A DNA stretch of 64,000 nt from Peptoniphilus catoniae (GCF_901447155.2 NZ_LR588413.1:248001-312000); one strand, 5' to 3'. Positions 8,598 through 18,097 are shown, numbered from the stretch's first letter. Notes: a model not told the origin generated them from the sequence alone. Made by a program: numbers and translations.

Positions 8598-9542
8598 TTA
8601 TCCTCCTATTGTATTCATACTTCTTTTTACAGTGTGTCCTTGTAAAATTTTGTGGTTTTTAGGCTTATCCCTAATGGCCTTGTCGATGATATTTCCAATT
8701 TCTTCATCGTCATTCAAAGCATCTTTTAAACTTATAAGTTTATCAGAGTGCAGGCAAGAAATTAAATTCGCCTCGTGATCCAATCTTATTCTGTTGCAGG
8801 AGCTACAGAAATTACATGAAAGGGGACTTATAAATCCGATTAAACCATTTTTGCCTTCCCTATAATAATAATCTGCAGGTCCTGTATTACTTTTGTAATT
8901 ATATTTTTTCAAAGACTTACAATTATTTATAATATCTGAATTTTTTACAAGTTGATCCTTAAACTTAATTCCCTCTCCTATAGGCATCAGTTCAATAAAT
9001 CTTACAATTAAGTCTTCCCTATCTGAAAATTCTAAAAAGTCTTCAAATTCATCAAGATTAAAATCCTTTAACAAAACAACATTAAGCTTTATTGGACTTA
9101 TATCATATTCTTTGCAAGCCTTTATTCCTTCAAAAACTTTTGAAAGTTTGCCTCCCCTTGTTATATACTCGTATTTCTCTTCATTGAGAGTATCAAGGGA
9201 TATATTTATTCTGTTAAGTCCTGCCGCCTTTAAATCCTTTACATACTCCGCAAGTAAAATTCCATTTGTTGTTATACTTATATCTTCTATACCCTGATCT
9301 CTAAAACCTTCTATAAGTTTAAATATATTCTTTTCAACAAGAGGCTCCCCTCCCGTTATTCTTATTTTTTTTATCCCCTTGTCTATCATAATTTCAGATA
9401 TTTTTAAAAATTCCTCCAGGGACAAAGAATCCTCACTGAATTTCTGATCCTCAGCCATGCAATATCTACACCTTAAATTGCATTTGTCAGTTATGGATAT
9501 TCTCAAGTAATCAATATTTCTATTATATAAATCTTTAACCAT
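8598..9542 (-). CDS. moaA: GTP 3',8-cyclase MoaA (radical SAM)
   Basis: MoaA opens the cofactor pathway by rearranging GTP with a radical SAM reaction. The N-terminal cluster motif is CNLRCRYC at residues 18-25. The C-terminal cluster motif that holds GTP is CNFCSSCNR near residue 244, followed by a further cysteine in LISCLHS. The chain ends in the conserved Gly-Gly tail needed for activity. At 314 residues it is slightly shorter than the usual 325-340. It begins after GAGGATGATAGT and follows a terminator, so moaA, moaC-MOSC, the three-domain protein and xdhC may form a unit separate from the hydroxylase genes. Confidence 0.95.
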   Translation of the reverse strand: MVKDLYNRNIDYLRISITDKCNLRCRYCMAEDQKFSEDSLSLEEFLKISEIMIDKGIKKIRITGGEPLVEKNIFKLIEGFRDQGIEDISITTNGILLAEYVKDLKAAGLNRINISLDTLNEEKYEYITRGGKLSKVFEGIKACKEYDISPIKLNVVLLKDFNLDEFEDFLEFSDREDLIVRFIELMPIGEGIKFKDQLVKNSDIINNCKSLKKYNYKSNTGPADYYYREGKNGLIGFISPLSCNFCSSCNRIRLDHEANLISCLHSDKLISLKDALNDDEEIGNIIDKAIRDKPKNHKILQGHTVKRSMNTIGG

Positions 9543-9591
9543 ACTATCATCCTCGGATAAAATTTTATTTCAAGCTCTATTAAATTATATC

Positions 9592-9626
9592 AAAAAAAGT
9601 AAGTGTATATCTACCACTTACCTTTT
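9592..9626. terminator. Intrinsic terminator after the YjiH-type gene
   Basis: A perfect 7-bp stem GTAAGTG/CACTTAC (9599-9605 and 9615-9621, 9-base loop) has T runs on both sides. On the minus strand it is followed by seven Ts and would end the hydroxylase-YjiH transcript just before moaA. Confidence 0.8.
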
Positions 9627-9641
9627 TCTTACAATTGACTA

Positions 9642-10991
9642 TTAAAATATCAAATGTACTATTAAAGCACATAGGGGAATAGAAATTATTGTCCTTTCAA
9701 TAAAAGTAATAAGTAAATCTTTAAAGCTGATAGGCATTGAAGAACTTAACATAGCATTACCCGCCTCAGTCATAAATATAACTTGAGAACAAGATAAAAG
9801 AGCTATGAAAAATCCTGACATAGCCGGAAGCTTATAAGATGACACTAAAATTGAAGGCAAGGTTATTTCAATAAATCCTATAAGGGTTGACGGTGCAACC
9901 TTAGCCGCTTCAGGAATTCCTAAAAGTTCTATAATAGGCGTTAAAGGCTTGCCTATAATTTCAAAAATAGGCGTGAAGTAGACAAGGCTTAAAGCAACCA
10001 TAACAACTGTAACATTTACCGCTATTATTTTTTGTGCAAATTTCATAGCATTAACTATGGACATTATAAGTTCCTTTAAGTTAAATTCTCTTGAAGCCAA
10101 TGCCGCACCCTTAACTGATGTTATAACTCTTTGAGAATAAGGAATTTTTTCAACTTTTCTATCTTCGTCTGTTTGAATTTCTCCATCTATGTAAGCATTC
10201 TTTTTCCAAGACACTGGAGGAATTCTGCAGCATATAGCCGCCAAAATCAAAGTGTTAATAAAAGCGAAAAGAATAAGAGTTCCATAATATTCATCTATTC
10301 CATTTAAAGTACATAAAAGAGCCATAAATCCAAGGCTTACTACGCTATAGTGAAGAGATGTATTAACAGCCTCTCTGTCAGTGTAGAGCTTCTTGTTATA
10401 ATATACATCTGTAAAATAAACCCCTACTGATGCAGATGATACAAAAGACGCAACTGCATTTACAGAAGCCTCTCCCGGTAGTTGAAACACAGGTCTCATT
10501 AAAGGCTCCAAAAGGCCTCCGAAAAATATAACTATTCCTGATTTTAAAATAAAAACTGTAGCTGAACCTGCAACAAATATTGTAATTACAACATTAGATG
10601 CTATGTTGAGAACATTTCCCCCAACTTTTTCGTGCTGAATAGGCGCTAGATTCACTTTAAAAAGTATCATTAGTATAATAATAAATGAAGTTACGAAGCA
10701 AATTTTTTGAAAAGGTTTGTCGTGTTCATGATATTTGACAAAAATCTTTACCTTAAATACCTTTCCAAGAAGTAAAGTCACATTTAATGCAGCTATTAAA
10801 ACTATAACTATATGTGGCAAGGATTCACCGAAAAATCCTTTAACGGCATTTATAGCAACTACTATAGGCGTTGCAGGTCCGCTAATAGGTATAAAAAAGA
10901 GGAATATACCTATACAACTTAATACTACAAATCTTATATAGTCAATGGCTTTTAAATCTTCATATATGTTTTTTTCATTTTGTTTTTCCAC
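9642..10991 (-). CDS. YjiH-family membrane protein (nucleoside-recognition/Gate type)
   Basis: This 449-residue protein is strongly hydrophobic with about ten to eleven predicted membrane segments. It fits the YjiH family, which carries Gate (nucleoside-recognition) repeats: helical segments with small residues such as SFVSSASVGVYFTDVYY near residue 183 and a late TLPSILVSSYKLPAMSGFFIALLS-like block. No member has a well-settled substrate to my knowledge. It lies 23 bp after the iron-sulfur subunit of the hydroxylase and just before a terminator, so it is likely co-expressed with that enzyme. Import of its purine or related heterocyclic substrate is a reasonable but unproven guess. The start is GTG behind GGAGAG. 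Confidence 0.75.
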   Translation of the reverse strand: MEKQNEKNIYEDLKAIDYIRFVVLSCIGIFLFFIPISGPATPIVVAINAVKGFFGESLPHIVIVLIAALNVTLLLGKVFKVKIFVKYHEHDKPFQKICFVTSFIIILMILFKVNLAPIQHEKVGGNVLNIASNVVITIFVAGSATVFILKSGIVIFFGGLLEPLMRPVFQLPGEASVNAVASFVSSASVGVYFTDVYYNKKLYTDREAVNTSLHYSVVSLGFMALLCTLNGIDEYYGTLILFAFINTLILAAICCRIPPVSWKKNAYIDGEIQTDEDRKVEKIPYSQRVITSVKGAALASREFNLKELIMSIVNAMKFAQKIIAVNVTVVMVALSLVYFTPIFEIIGKPLTPIIELLGIPEAAKVAPSTLIGFIEITLPSILVSSYKLPAMSGFFIALLSCSQVIFMTEAGNAMLSSSMPISFKDLLITFIERTIISIPLCALIVHLIF

Positions 10992-11014
10992 GTTACTCTC
11001 CTATCTAATTAAAT

Positions 11015-11473
11015 CTATAGGTCTGCCGCCGTTTTTTCAATAGCTTTTATTATTTGTTGGTAACCTGAACAACGACAAATGTTTCCTGCTATACTTACCT
11101 TTATCTCTTCTCTTGTAGGCTTGGGATTTTCCATTAGTAAAGCCTTGGCGCTTATAATCATTCCCGGAGAACAATAACCGCACTGAATTGCACCTTCTTC
11201 AACAAAGTTCTTTTGCAAACTGTCAAGTTCTCCATCTTTTTCCAAACCTTCAATTGTAATTATATTCTTTCCTTCAAGTTCCGCTGCCAGAGTCAGGCAT
11301 GAATGCACCGCTTTGCCGTCCATTATAACTGAACAAGCACCACATTCGCCTTCGGCACAACTTTCTTTTGTCCCTGTAAGGTTAAGATCTTCTCTTAAAA
11401 TATCAATTAGCCTTCTATCAGCAGGTACATCAATGCTTATTGGGCTGTTATTTACAGTAAAGTTGGTAATCAT
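11015..11473 (-). CDS. Molybdenum hydroxylase small subunit, two [2Fe-2S] clusters
   Basis: This is the electron-transfer subunit of a xanthine-dehydrogenase-family hydroxylase. The plant-ferredoxin-type cluster is bound by CAEGECGAC plus a later Cys in AVHSC (about residues 39-61). The second, all-helical cluster domain has CGYCSPGM near residue 99 and CRCSGY near 134. The 152-residue length is normal. It passes electrons from the molybdenum site in the large subunit to the FAD subunit. It lies 30 bp after the FAD subunit gene, in the order large, FAD, iron-sulfur, and has a GGGAGAG site. Confidence 0.95.
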   Translation of the reverse strand: MITNFTVNNSPISIDVPADRRLIDILREDLNLTGTKESCAEGECGACSVIMDGKAVHSCLTLAAELEGKNIITIEGLEKDGELDSLQKNFVEEGAIQCGYCSPGMIISAKALLMENPKPTREEIKVSIAGNICRCSGYQQIIKAIEKTAADL

Positions 11474-11503
11474 AATTATCTCTCCCTTTTTTGTTCAAGT
11501 TAC

Positions 11504-12400
11504 TTAATACAAAGATGAAAGCAAGTCTAAAGTATCTTCTACTACTCCCCTAACGCTATAAGGTTTATAGTATCTATAGTGTCTCTTATAATACTGTTCG
11601 TCGTGTCTTTCATATCCCTTAGGTGTTATATCTTCAATAATATAAAAGAGTATGTCACTTATTTTATCCTTGACTTCCTGATTAACAACGCTACCATTTA
11701 AAATACTTTCAGCAGCCTTTACTCTCATTGGAGTTGGAGATATAGCTCCCATATAAACTCTTGCATTATATAAAGTTCTATCCTTATTAAAGTTTGCTGA
11801 AACTGCCATTCCTATTCTTGATATAGTTACTGAGCGTCTGCTTCCTAATTTATGAAAAGCACTTATAAAGTTATCCTCTTCGTGTTTAGGCAATATAAGT
11901 TTTGTTATAACTTCATTTTTAGCAAGGTTAATTTTTCCTTTTCCTTTTAGGACTTCATCTATTGGAGCTAAGGTCTTCTTACCTTGTGGTCCTGTAATTT
12001 CAACTCTTGCATCATAAAGAAACATTATTGGAACAATGTCCCCTGCGGGAGATGCCGTAGCTATATTTCCAACAAGAGTGCCCTTGTTTCTAATTTGCTT
12101 AGAGCCTACATCTTTTGCCCCATAATATAGGGCTGTAAATTTTTCCCTTACCAAGGGTGAATCTTCAGCATCTGTCATAGTTACTCCTGCACCTATTTCG
12201 ATTGTAGACTCAGTTTCCTTTATTTCTTTCATTTCTGGAATGTTGCCTAGGTACAAAATAGCTTCAGGTTCAAGACCTCTATTTCTCATTTTTATAACAA
12301 TGTCAGTTCCTCCACCTAAGATAATATTATTACTTGGTATAGTTGACAAAGCGGTATTTAATTCTTCCAAGGTTTTTGGTGCTATACTTATACAATTCAC
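11504..12400 (-). CDS. Molybdenum hydroxylase FAD-binding subunit
   Basis: The 298-residue protein has the CO-dehydrogenase/xanthine-dehydrogenase FAD-binding fold: ILGGGTDIVIKMR near residue 27 contacts the flavin phosphates, and QIRNKGTLVGNIATASPAGD near residue 101 is the family signature around the isoalloxazine ring. The C-terminal domain is the usual CO_deh_flav_C region. It takes electrons from the iron-sulfur subunit and hands them to NAD or another acceptor. The GTG start follows the stop of the large subunit with no gap, so production of the two should be tightly matched. Confidence 0.93.
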   Translation of the reverse strand: MNCISIAPKTLEELNTALSTIPSNNIILGGGTDIVIKMRNRGLEPEAILYLGNIPEMKEIKETESTIEIGAGVTMTDAEDSPLVREKFTALYYGAKDVGSKQIRNKGTLVGNIATASPAGDIVPIMFLYDARVEITGPQGKKTLAPIDEVLKGKGKINLAKNEVITKLILPKHEEDNFISAFHKLGSRRSVTISRIGMAVSANFNKDRTLYNARVYMGAISPTPMRVKAAESILNGSVVNQEVKDKISDILFYIIEDITPKGYERHDEQYYKRHYRYYKPYSVRGVVEDTLDLLSSLY

Positions 12401-14677
12401 TTATTTTGCCTCCCTGGATTTTTCCATATTTTTTTCTGCCATAGTCCTAACTATAGTGTCTGTATTAATAGGTATCTCTCCTATTTCAGTTCCAAGAGCA
12501 TTATTAACTGCTCCTGCTACTGTAGGTGCAACAGGGACATGAGAAACTTCCCCTATTGATTTGGCTCCAAAAGGTCCATCAGTTTGTCCGTCTTCTATAA
12601 ACTCGACTTTGGTTTCAGGGGCGTCAAAAGCGTTTATTAAGTGATAATCCTTAAAACTTTTTGTTGCAACTCCGTTAGAACCTGTTATAACTTCTTCTAT
12701 TAAAGCTGCTCCGCCTCCCATTAATACGGCTCCTTGAGTTTGAGCTATACATATTTGTCTATTTAAAGCCTTTCCTATGTCATGAATAGCTAGATAATCT
12801 AAAATTTTCACAAGACCTGTATAGGTATCAACTTCAACCTCTGCAAAATGGGTTCCTGTTACTCCTGGATTTGAGGTTTCTACAAATTGCTCTAATGATA
12901 CAATTTCCTTTCTCAATATAGACATACTTTCACGAGCAGCTCTCTTATAAGAATAGTCCTCTCTTTTTCCATCTTTTATAAAATAAAAGCTGCCATTTTC
13001 AAATGTAATTTCAGAACTGCTTATATTATTTATCTGGGCTATATTCTCTTTTATTGTATTAAGCAAGTTTTCTGCACACTTTTGAGTTGTTCTTCCTATT
13101 ACATAAACTGTTCTACTTGAATAACAACCAAAGTCTAAAGGTGTATTATCTGTGTCCGCTTCTGATACTTTTATTTTATCAAGATCCATATCAAGAGTTT
13201 CTGATATAATCATTTTCATAGCAGTTACACTGCCACAACCATGATCGTGTATACTTAAACTTCCTATTACAGATCCATCTTCTGCAATCCTAAGCTGAGC
13301 TGCTGCAAAATCTCCCATCCTAGGGTAGTATCCGTTAACGTGACCTCCACAGCCTACCGCCATACCTCTTTTATATCTATCATTGTTTTTATTAAACTCT
13401 TCTATATCAGCTTTCTTCTTATCCCATTGGAATTTCTCTCTTCCAAGCTCAAGAGCCTGATAAGTTCTGATAGGTCCCATGGGTTCATTTAATTTTGGAT
13501 CAATATCGCCCTCTACAGCTACGTTTCTAAGCCTTATATCTATAGGATCCATTTTTAAAACCTTAGCTGCTTTATTCATATTATGCTCAACCATGGCAGC
13601 TATTTCAGGGGCAGTCCATCCCCTGTAGGCTCCGGAAACCGGAGAATTTGTTATTACAGCCCTTGCATTATATTTCATATGTGGATAATTGTAGGTTCTA
13701 AAAAATTTACTTCCTAAAGCTCCCGCATAGTCTCCCGAATTACCCATATAGGCTCCTGCATCTAAAGTATTATCTATTGTTATTGACAGTAATTTTCCAT
13801 CTTTTGTAAAAATAGATTCAACTTTTGCGTCCATAGGACTCCTAGTTACCGTTGATATAATGGTCTCTTCTCTGTTATAAACAAGCTTTACAGGGCAACC
13901 CATTTTTAATGCTGCCGCAGCAACAACAGGTTCAAGCATCCATTCTTGTTTGGCTCCGAAAGATCCTCCCATAGTGGTCTTAACAACTCTTACATTGTTA
14001 TAGCTTATATTAAAAAGATCTCCTATAACTGTACGAATTCCATGAACTGCTTGATTTGGTGACCATATTGTAAGTTGTCCGGAATACTTATCGTAGTCGG
14101 CTATTGCCGCATGGGTTTCCATACATGCATGAGTGATCCTTGCAAGTTTTGTATGTGTGCAAACCTTAATAGCATCTATAGGATAGTTTTTTTCACCTAG
14201 CTCCGCATCTATTTTAGCAACAACAGGTCCCTCCTCTAAAACATCATCTATAACACCATTTAAAGAATCTTCAGGAGTTACTGAATATGGCAGCTCTTTA
14301 TAAGTTACCTTTACAAGTTTTGCAGCTTTTCTGGCAATTTCTTCGCTAGTTGCAATTACAGCCCCAACTCTGTCTCCTATAAATCTTACATGTCTATTAA
14401 AAATACACTCATGCTCTGGTAAATTCTGTATAGCTTGGGATCTGTATCTGTTAAAGGTTTTGTCAGTCGTATTAAAACAATGTATTATATCCTTAACGCC
14501 TTCTAGCTTCATAGCTTCACTAGTATCAATTTTTTCCACATAGCCATGGGGAATACTACTGAATATTACAGCTAAGTGTAGCATTCCAGTCATTTTTATA
14601 TCTGAACAATATTTTGTATGACCTGTAGCTTTTCCAAGTGCATCGTGCACAGGTTGGTTTGTACCTATAACTCTCAT
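12401..14677 (-). CDS. Xanthine-dehydrogenase-family large subunit, molybdopterin-binding
   Basis: This 758-residue catalytic subunit hydroxylates an aromatic heterocycle or aldehyde at a molybdenum centre. Visible landmarks are the N-terminal a/b-hammerhead (HDALGKATGHTKYCSD), the GGSFGAKQEW loop near residue 241 that lines the molybdenum site, the AYRGWTAPE stretch near 356 and the C-terminal PFGAKSIGE, which ends in the catalytic glutamate. Substrate is not decided by these motifs; xanthine or another purine is likely given the family and the neighbouring YjiH-type protein. The order with the FAD and iron-sulfur genes is that of a heterotrimeric enzyme. No in-frame selenocysteine codon was seen. 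A 130-bp gap upstream may hold its own promoter. Confidence 0.9.
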   Translation of the reverse strand: MRVIGTNQPVHDALGKATGHTKYCSDIKMTGMLHLAVIFSSIPHGYVEKIDTSEAMKLEGVKDIIHCFNTTDKTFNRYRSQAIQNLPEHECIFNRHVRFIGDRVGAVIATSEEIARKAAKLVKVTYKELPYSVTPEDSLNGVIDDVLEEGPVVAKIDAELGEKNYPIDAIKVCTHTKLARITHACMETHAAIADYDKYSGQLTIWSPNQAVHGIRTVIGDLFNISYNNVRVVKTTMGGSFGAKQEWMLEPVVAAAALKMGCPVKLVYNREETIISTVTRSPMDAKVESIFTKDGKLLSITIDNTLDAGAYMGNSGDYAGALGSKFFRTYNYPHMKYNARAVITNSPVSGAYRGWTAPEIAAMVEHNMNKAAKVLKMDPIDIRLRNVAVEGDIDPKLNEPMGPIRTYQALELGREKFQWDKKKADIEEFNKNNDRYKRGMAVGCGGHVNGYYPRMGDFAAAQLRIAEDGSVIGSLSIHDHGCGSVTAMKMIISETLDMDLDKIKVSEADTDNTPLDFGCYSSRTVYVIGRTTQKCAENLLNTIKENIAQINNISSSEITFENGSFYFIKDGKREDYSYKRAARESMSILRKEIVSLEQFVETSNPGVTGTHFAEVEVDTYTGLVKILDYLAIHDIGKALNRQICIAQTQGAVLMGGGAALIEEVITGSNGVATKSFKDYHLINAFDAPETKVEFIEDGQTDGPFGAKSIGEVSHVPVAPTVAGAVNNALGTEIGEIPINTDTIVRTMAEKNMEKSREAK

Positions 14678-14807
14678 ATTTACACCTCATACCTTTTTAC
14701 AATCAAACAATTAAATACACCCTACAAACCTAATTAAATAAGTATTGTATAACTCATATCTATATATTACCACAATTAAAGATATAAATCATATTAATTT
14801 ACTAAAT
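14678..14807 (-). promoter_or_regulatory. Intergenic gap before the hydroxylase operon, possible promoter
   Basis: These 130 bp are very AT-rich and separate the MogA/MoaB gene from the hydroxylase large subunit. I found no hairpin with a T run and only a weak promoter match on the minus strand (TTGTGG, 17 bases, TTATAC). A separate start of transcription for the hydroxylase is possible but not demonstrated by sequence. No purine riboswitch core was recognised. Confidence 0.25.
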
Positions 14808-15323
14808 TTATGAATCCTTTGTCTTAAACTTATGGTCTTGAGATTTTTCCTTATCATCTCTAATTAGATCTATTGCATGAAAAAGGATGGGAACAACAAC
14901 CTCTATATTCTCCTCAACAGCCTTTACGGATCCAGGTAAATTAATTATCAAAGTATTTTTACAAATTCCCGCTACCTGCCTTGACAGCATTGCATAGGGA
15001 GTTTTTTCCATGCTTTTTCTTCTCATTGCCTCGCTTATACCCGGACAATTTTTTTCAATCACCCTTAAGGTTGCTTCAGGAGTAACATCTCTTTTAGAAA
15101 AACCCGTTCCTCCTGTTGTTAAAATTAAATCACTTTTGTCCTCATTACACCACACGTTTAATGTGTTAAAAATATCATCTTCTTCATCAGGAACAACTTT
15201 ATAGTTTATTAGCTTATAGTTTAATTTTTCCATAATTTCTATAATTTTCTTACCTGACAAATCTTCAGATTCATTTTTAGACCTTCTATCACTAACTGTC
15301 AACACTGAAAATCTATAATCCAC
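14808..15323 (-). CDS. MogA/MoaB-type molybdopterin adenylyltransferase
   Basis: Proteins of this family adenylate molybdopterin before molybdate is inserted. The MoCF domain is clear: the N-terminal VLTVSDRRSKNES, the TTGGTGFSKRDVTPEA loop near residue 85 that holds the pterin, and a LINLPGSVKAVEENI block near 125. The 171-residue length fits MogA/MoaB. It starts at GTG shortly after the longer molybdopterin-binding protein, so the two MoCF proteins are consecutive. Which of MogA or MoaB it should be called cannot be settled by sequence reading alone. Confidence 0.9.
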   Translation of the reverse strand: MDYRFSVLTVSDRRSKNESEDLSGKKIIEIMEKLNYKLINYKVVPDEEDDIFNTLNVWCNEDKSDLILTTGGTGFSKRDVTPEATLRVIEKNCPGISEAMRRKSMEKTPYAMLSRQVAGICKNTLIINLPGSVKAVEENIEVVVPILFHAIDLIRDDKEKSQDHKFKTKDS

Positions 15324-15338
15324 GCTAACAAATCCCTT

Positions 15339-16313
15339 CTATAATAATCCATCTAAACCATAAAAAGCTATTTCTTCTTTTTTTATTTCATCTTTTGCAA
15401 ATATTCTCGGCAAGAAAAAGTCAAGGCTTGTTATTTTAGAATGCATAGATGCTCCAGGCACTCCAATAATAGTTGTTTTATTTAACTTTGCTATTGTAAG
15501 CATGTTGCCAGGTTGCATAGGGACACCTTGACAAATTAAATCTGCTCCGCTGTTTTTAATTGCACTTGGAGTTACATCATCAGGATCTACTGACATACCG
15601 CCTGTAATCAATATTAGCTCCACACCTTCTTTTATAGCCTTATTTATTTCCCTTAAAATAAAATCTTCATCATCAGGACATACTACATAACCTAAATATT
15701 CAGAATCGTAGTATTCAAGTTTTTTCTTTAAAATTGGTTCAAAGGCATCTTTTATCCTTCCGTCATAAATCTCTTGCCCTGTTATTAAAATTTTGCTTTT
15801 AAGTTTGTAAAATGGTTTGACTTCAAATATTGGTTTATATTTCTCCGCTATCTTTACTGCTGCTTCAAAATTTTTCTTTTCCGTTACTAAGGGAACAATT
15901 CTTGCTCCACATAAGGGTTGGTCTTTTATTACTGAACTTTTATTTCTAATTGAAGCAAAGGTATAATCAGGTAATTTGTTTATCTCTACTAGTGCCTTCT
16001 CATTAAGACTGTACATTCCCTTACAACTTGCCTTAACTGAAATTTTCCCTTCTCTAGGTCCTTCAGTATATACATTTCTGCCAAGAGATGGCTCAACTAC
16101 AAGACTAGATGCATCGTCCTCGTGAACTTCTTCCACATTGTCTTCCCAAACATAAACATGGTATTTCCCCATGTTTTTCATTTCTTCTATATCCTTTTCT
16201 TCAATTATATGCCCTCTTTTAAATTTAACTCCCTTAAATCCTCCGCTAATTATTGCAGTTAAATCGTGGCATAAACTTTTTCCTACTGCATCTTCCACTC
16301 TAATTTTTTTCAT
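15339..16313 (-). CDS. Molybdopterin-binding protein with C-terminal MoCF domain
   Basis: The 324-residue protein has an N-terminal domain typical of a clostridial MoeA-related group (VEDAVGKSLCHDLTAI start) and a C-terminal MoCF fold with TGGMSVDPDDVTPSAI near residue 240 and MQPGNMLTIA, then GVPGASMHSKITSLD. It is shorter than MoeA (about 400 residues). It may take the place of MoeA in placing molybdenum, or act as a cofactor carrier for the hydroxylase system. It lies between modC (3-bp gap) and the MogA/MoaB gene, linking molybdate uptake directly to insertion. Its exact step is inferred. Confidence 0.8.
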   Translation of the reverse strand: MKKIRVEDAVGKSLCHDLTAIISGGFKGVKFKRGHIIEEKDIEEMKNMGKYHVYVWEDNVEEVHEDDASSLVVEPSLGRNVYTEGPREGKISVKASCKGMYSLNEKALVEINKLPDYTFASIRNKSSVIKDQPLCGARIVPLVTEKKNFEAAVKIAEKYKPIFEVKPFYKLKSKILITGQEIYDGRIKDAFEPILKKKLEYYDSEYLGYVVCPDDEDFILREINKAIKEGVELILITGGMSVDPDDVTPSAIKNSGADLICQGVPMQPGNMLTIAKLNKTTIIGVPGASMHSKITSLDFFLPRIFAKDEIKKEEIAFYGLDGLL

Positions 16314-16316
16314 AAA

Positions 16317-17399
16317 TTACCTCGTAACTATCATCAGTTTTTCCTTGGGGATGTAAATCTTAATAAGGTCCCCTATACTTGACTCAGCAAAAAAATTCTC
16401 ATAGGTTTTACTGTTAATTGTTATATTAATTCTTGTAAAATTTTCAAGATCTGTACTTGTTTTAAGAGTTAGGTTAATTAAATCATATGAATTTTTTATT
16501 AATTTGATTAATTTGGCTTCTATAGCAAAACAATTATTTAAATTTTCGTATGTAAAATTATCACTTCTAAATGCTACTAAATAATTATTTATTTCATCTT
16601 TTGATATTTGAGGAAAATCAGCTAATAATCCAAGTTCTGAACCCCATTCCTTGGCAAATAACTTATCATTTTTTATTAATATGGAGCTGAAATTTTCAAT
16701 TCCCGACAAAACCGCTGATGCTTTAGTTTTAGGACTTTCAAAAAGATTTTTAATACTTCTTACAGGTTCAGACTTTCCTTTAGATAAAACGCAGACTTCA
16801 TCTGCAAGCCTTCTTACTTCTTGATCATCATGAGTGACAAGTATTGCTTCAAGGGAATAGTCAGCTAAAATCTCTTCAAGCTCGTAGGCAAGATCCCATT
16901 TCAGAAATCTATCCAGTGCTGAAAAAGGCTCGTCTAAAAGTAATATATCAGGCTTATTTACCAGTATTCTTGCAAGGGCAACCCTTTGCTTTTGCCCTCC
17001 GGAAAGTTGAGAAGGTTTTCTTTTCTCCAAACCCTTTAACTTCATTTTTCCAATAATATCTTCAATTATCTTATGGCTATTGGCCTTTTCATTTTCCTTA
17101 ATACCGTATTTTATATTTTCATATACGGATTTAGTTGGAAATAAGGCATAGTCTTGAAACAAGTATGCCACTTTTCTATCTTGAGGTCTTAGATTTATAT
17201 TTTTTTCAGAATCAAAAAGCACTCTATCATTTAAAATTATTTTGCCCTTGTCAGGAGTCTCTATACCTGCTATACATTTAAGAGTTAAACTTTTACCTGA
17301 ACCTGATGATCCCAAAAGACCTATTATCGGTTTTTGAGATCTAAAACTTACTCTTAAATTAAAATCTGAAATATTTTTTTCTATATCTACTGTTAACAC
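16317..17399 (-). CDS. modC: Molybdate ABC transporter ATPase ModC
   Basis: This is the energising subunit of molybdate import. It has Walker A GSSGSGKS at about residues 30-37, a Q-loop in AYLFQDYALF, the signature LSGGQKQRVALARIL near 132, Walker B ILLLDEPFSALD near 153 and the switch histidine in VTHDD. The remaining 120 residues are a regulatory TOBE-like region, as in other ModC proteins. It starts at GTG behind AGGAG, 19 bp after modB. Position between ModB and two cofactor-synthesis genes supports molybdate rather than sulfate or another oxyanion. Confidence 0.92.
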   Translation of the reverse strand: MLTVDIEKNISDFNLRVSFRSQKPIIGLLGSSGSGKSLTLKCIAGIETPDKGKIILNDRVLFDSEKNINLRPQDRKVAYLFQDYALFPTKSVYENIKYGIKENEKANSHKIIEDIIGKMKLKGLEKRKPSQLSGGQKQRVALARILVNKPDILLLDEPFSALDRFLKWDLAYELEEILADYSLEAILVTHDDQEVRRLADEVCVLSKGKSEPVRSIKNLFESPKTKASAVLSGIENFSSILIKNDKLFAKEWGSELGLLADFPQISKDEINNYLVAFRSDNFTYENLNNCFAIEAKLIKLIKNSYDLINLTLKTSTDLENFTRINITINSKTYENFFAESSIGDLIKIYIPKEKLMIVTR

Positions 17400-17418
17400 A
17401 ATTACTCCTAATTTTTAT

Positions 17419-18081
17419 TTAATCCTTTTGTTGATTTTTTTCAAAATAATTTATAGCAAATAGTACCACAAAGGATATAAAAACATTTATCAAAACCCAT
17501 TTATAAGCTTCAGCATCTTTACCTATCCTCCACAATTGATAAACCGTTGTGGAAATTGTGGCCGTTTTACCCGGGGTATAGCCCGCCACCATACTTGTTG
17601 CTCCATATTCTCCCAAGGCTCTTGCAAATGATAAAATGGTTCCTGCAATTATTCCTTCCTTACAAGTAGGCAACATTATTGTCCAAAATATTCTAGCATT
17701 TGATACCCCCAAAGTTTTTGCCGCATAAGTTAATTTCTTATCGTAGCTTTCAAATGCACCTCTGGCAGTCCTATACATTAGGGGAAATGATACAATTGTT
17801 GTTGAAATTATGGCAGAATACCACTTCATAATTATTTTCTCTTGAAATACATTCATTATAAAAGAACCTATTGTTGAATTGGGACTTAATAATTTTAAAA
17901 TAAAAAATCCTATTACAGTAGGAGGTAAAACTAAAGGCAAGGTCAAAACTACATCTAAAATCGCCTTTAAAAACTTAGGGGACTTAGATATGTAGTAAGC
18001 TGAAAGAACTCCAATAAAGAATATCAGTATAGTTGATATTATAGATATTCTAAGGGAGTTATATAATGGATATAGGTCCAT
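17419..18081 (-). CDS. modB: Molybdate ABC transporter permease ModB
   Basis: This membrane protein of 220 residues has about five to six transmembrane segments and the binding-protein-dependent transport motif EYGATSMVAGYTPGKT near residue 160, which docks to ModC. The LTLPLVLPPTVIGF segment near residue 48 is characteristic of the ModB/CysT group. An upstream in-frame GTG exists at 18090, but the ATG at 18081 sits 5 bases after GGTGA and is preferred. It follows modA by 16 bp. Confidence 0.92.
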   Translation of the reverse strand: MDLYPLYNSLRISIISTILIFFIGVLSAYYISKSPKFLKAILDVVLTLPLVLPPTVIGFFILKLLSPNSTIGSFIMNVFQEKIIMKWYSAIISTTIVSFPLMYRTARGAFESYDKKLTYAAKTLGVSNARIFWTIMLPTCKEGIIAGTILSFARALGEYGATSMVAGYTPGKTATISTTVYQLWRIGKDAEAYKWVLINVFISFVVLFAINYFEKNQQKD

Positions 18082-18097
18082 TTTAATCACCTTTATG

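Noticed and set aside
12240-12542. Plus-strand frame of 100 codons across the junction of the FAD and large subunit genes
   Set aside because: Both minus-strand genes are unambiguous by motif and the plus-strand product has no recognisable feature.
12401-14677. Selenium-dependent hydroxylase with in-frame selenocysteine
   Set aside because: No in-frame TGA was seen in the large subunit frame and no selenium genes are in the window. Labile selenium cannot be excluded from sequence.
14678-14807. Purine or molybdenum-cofactor riboswitch before the hydroxylase operon
   Set aside because: No conserved riboswitch core was found and there is little GC-rich pairing; the gap is only 130 AT-rich bases.
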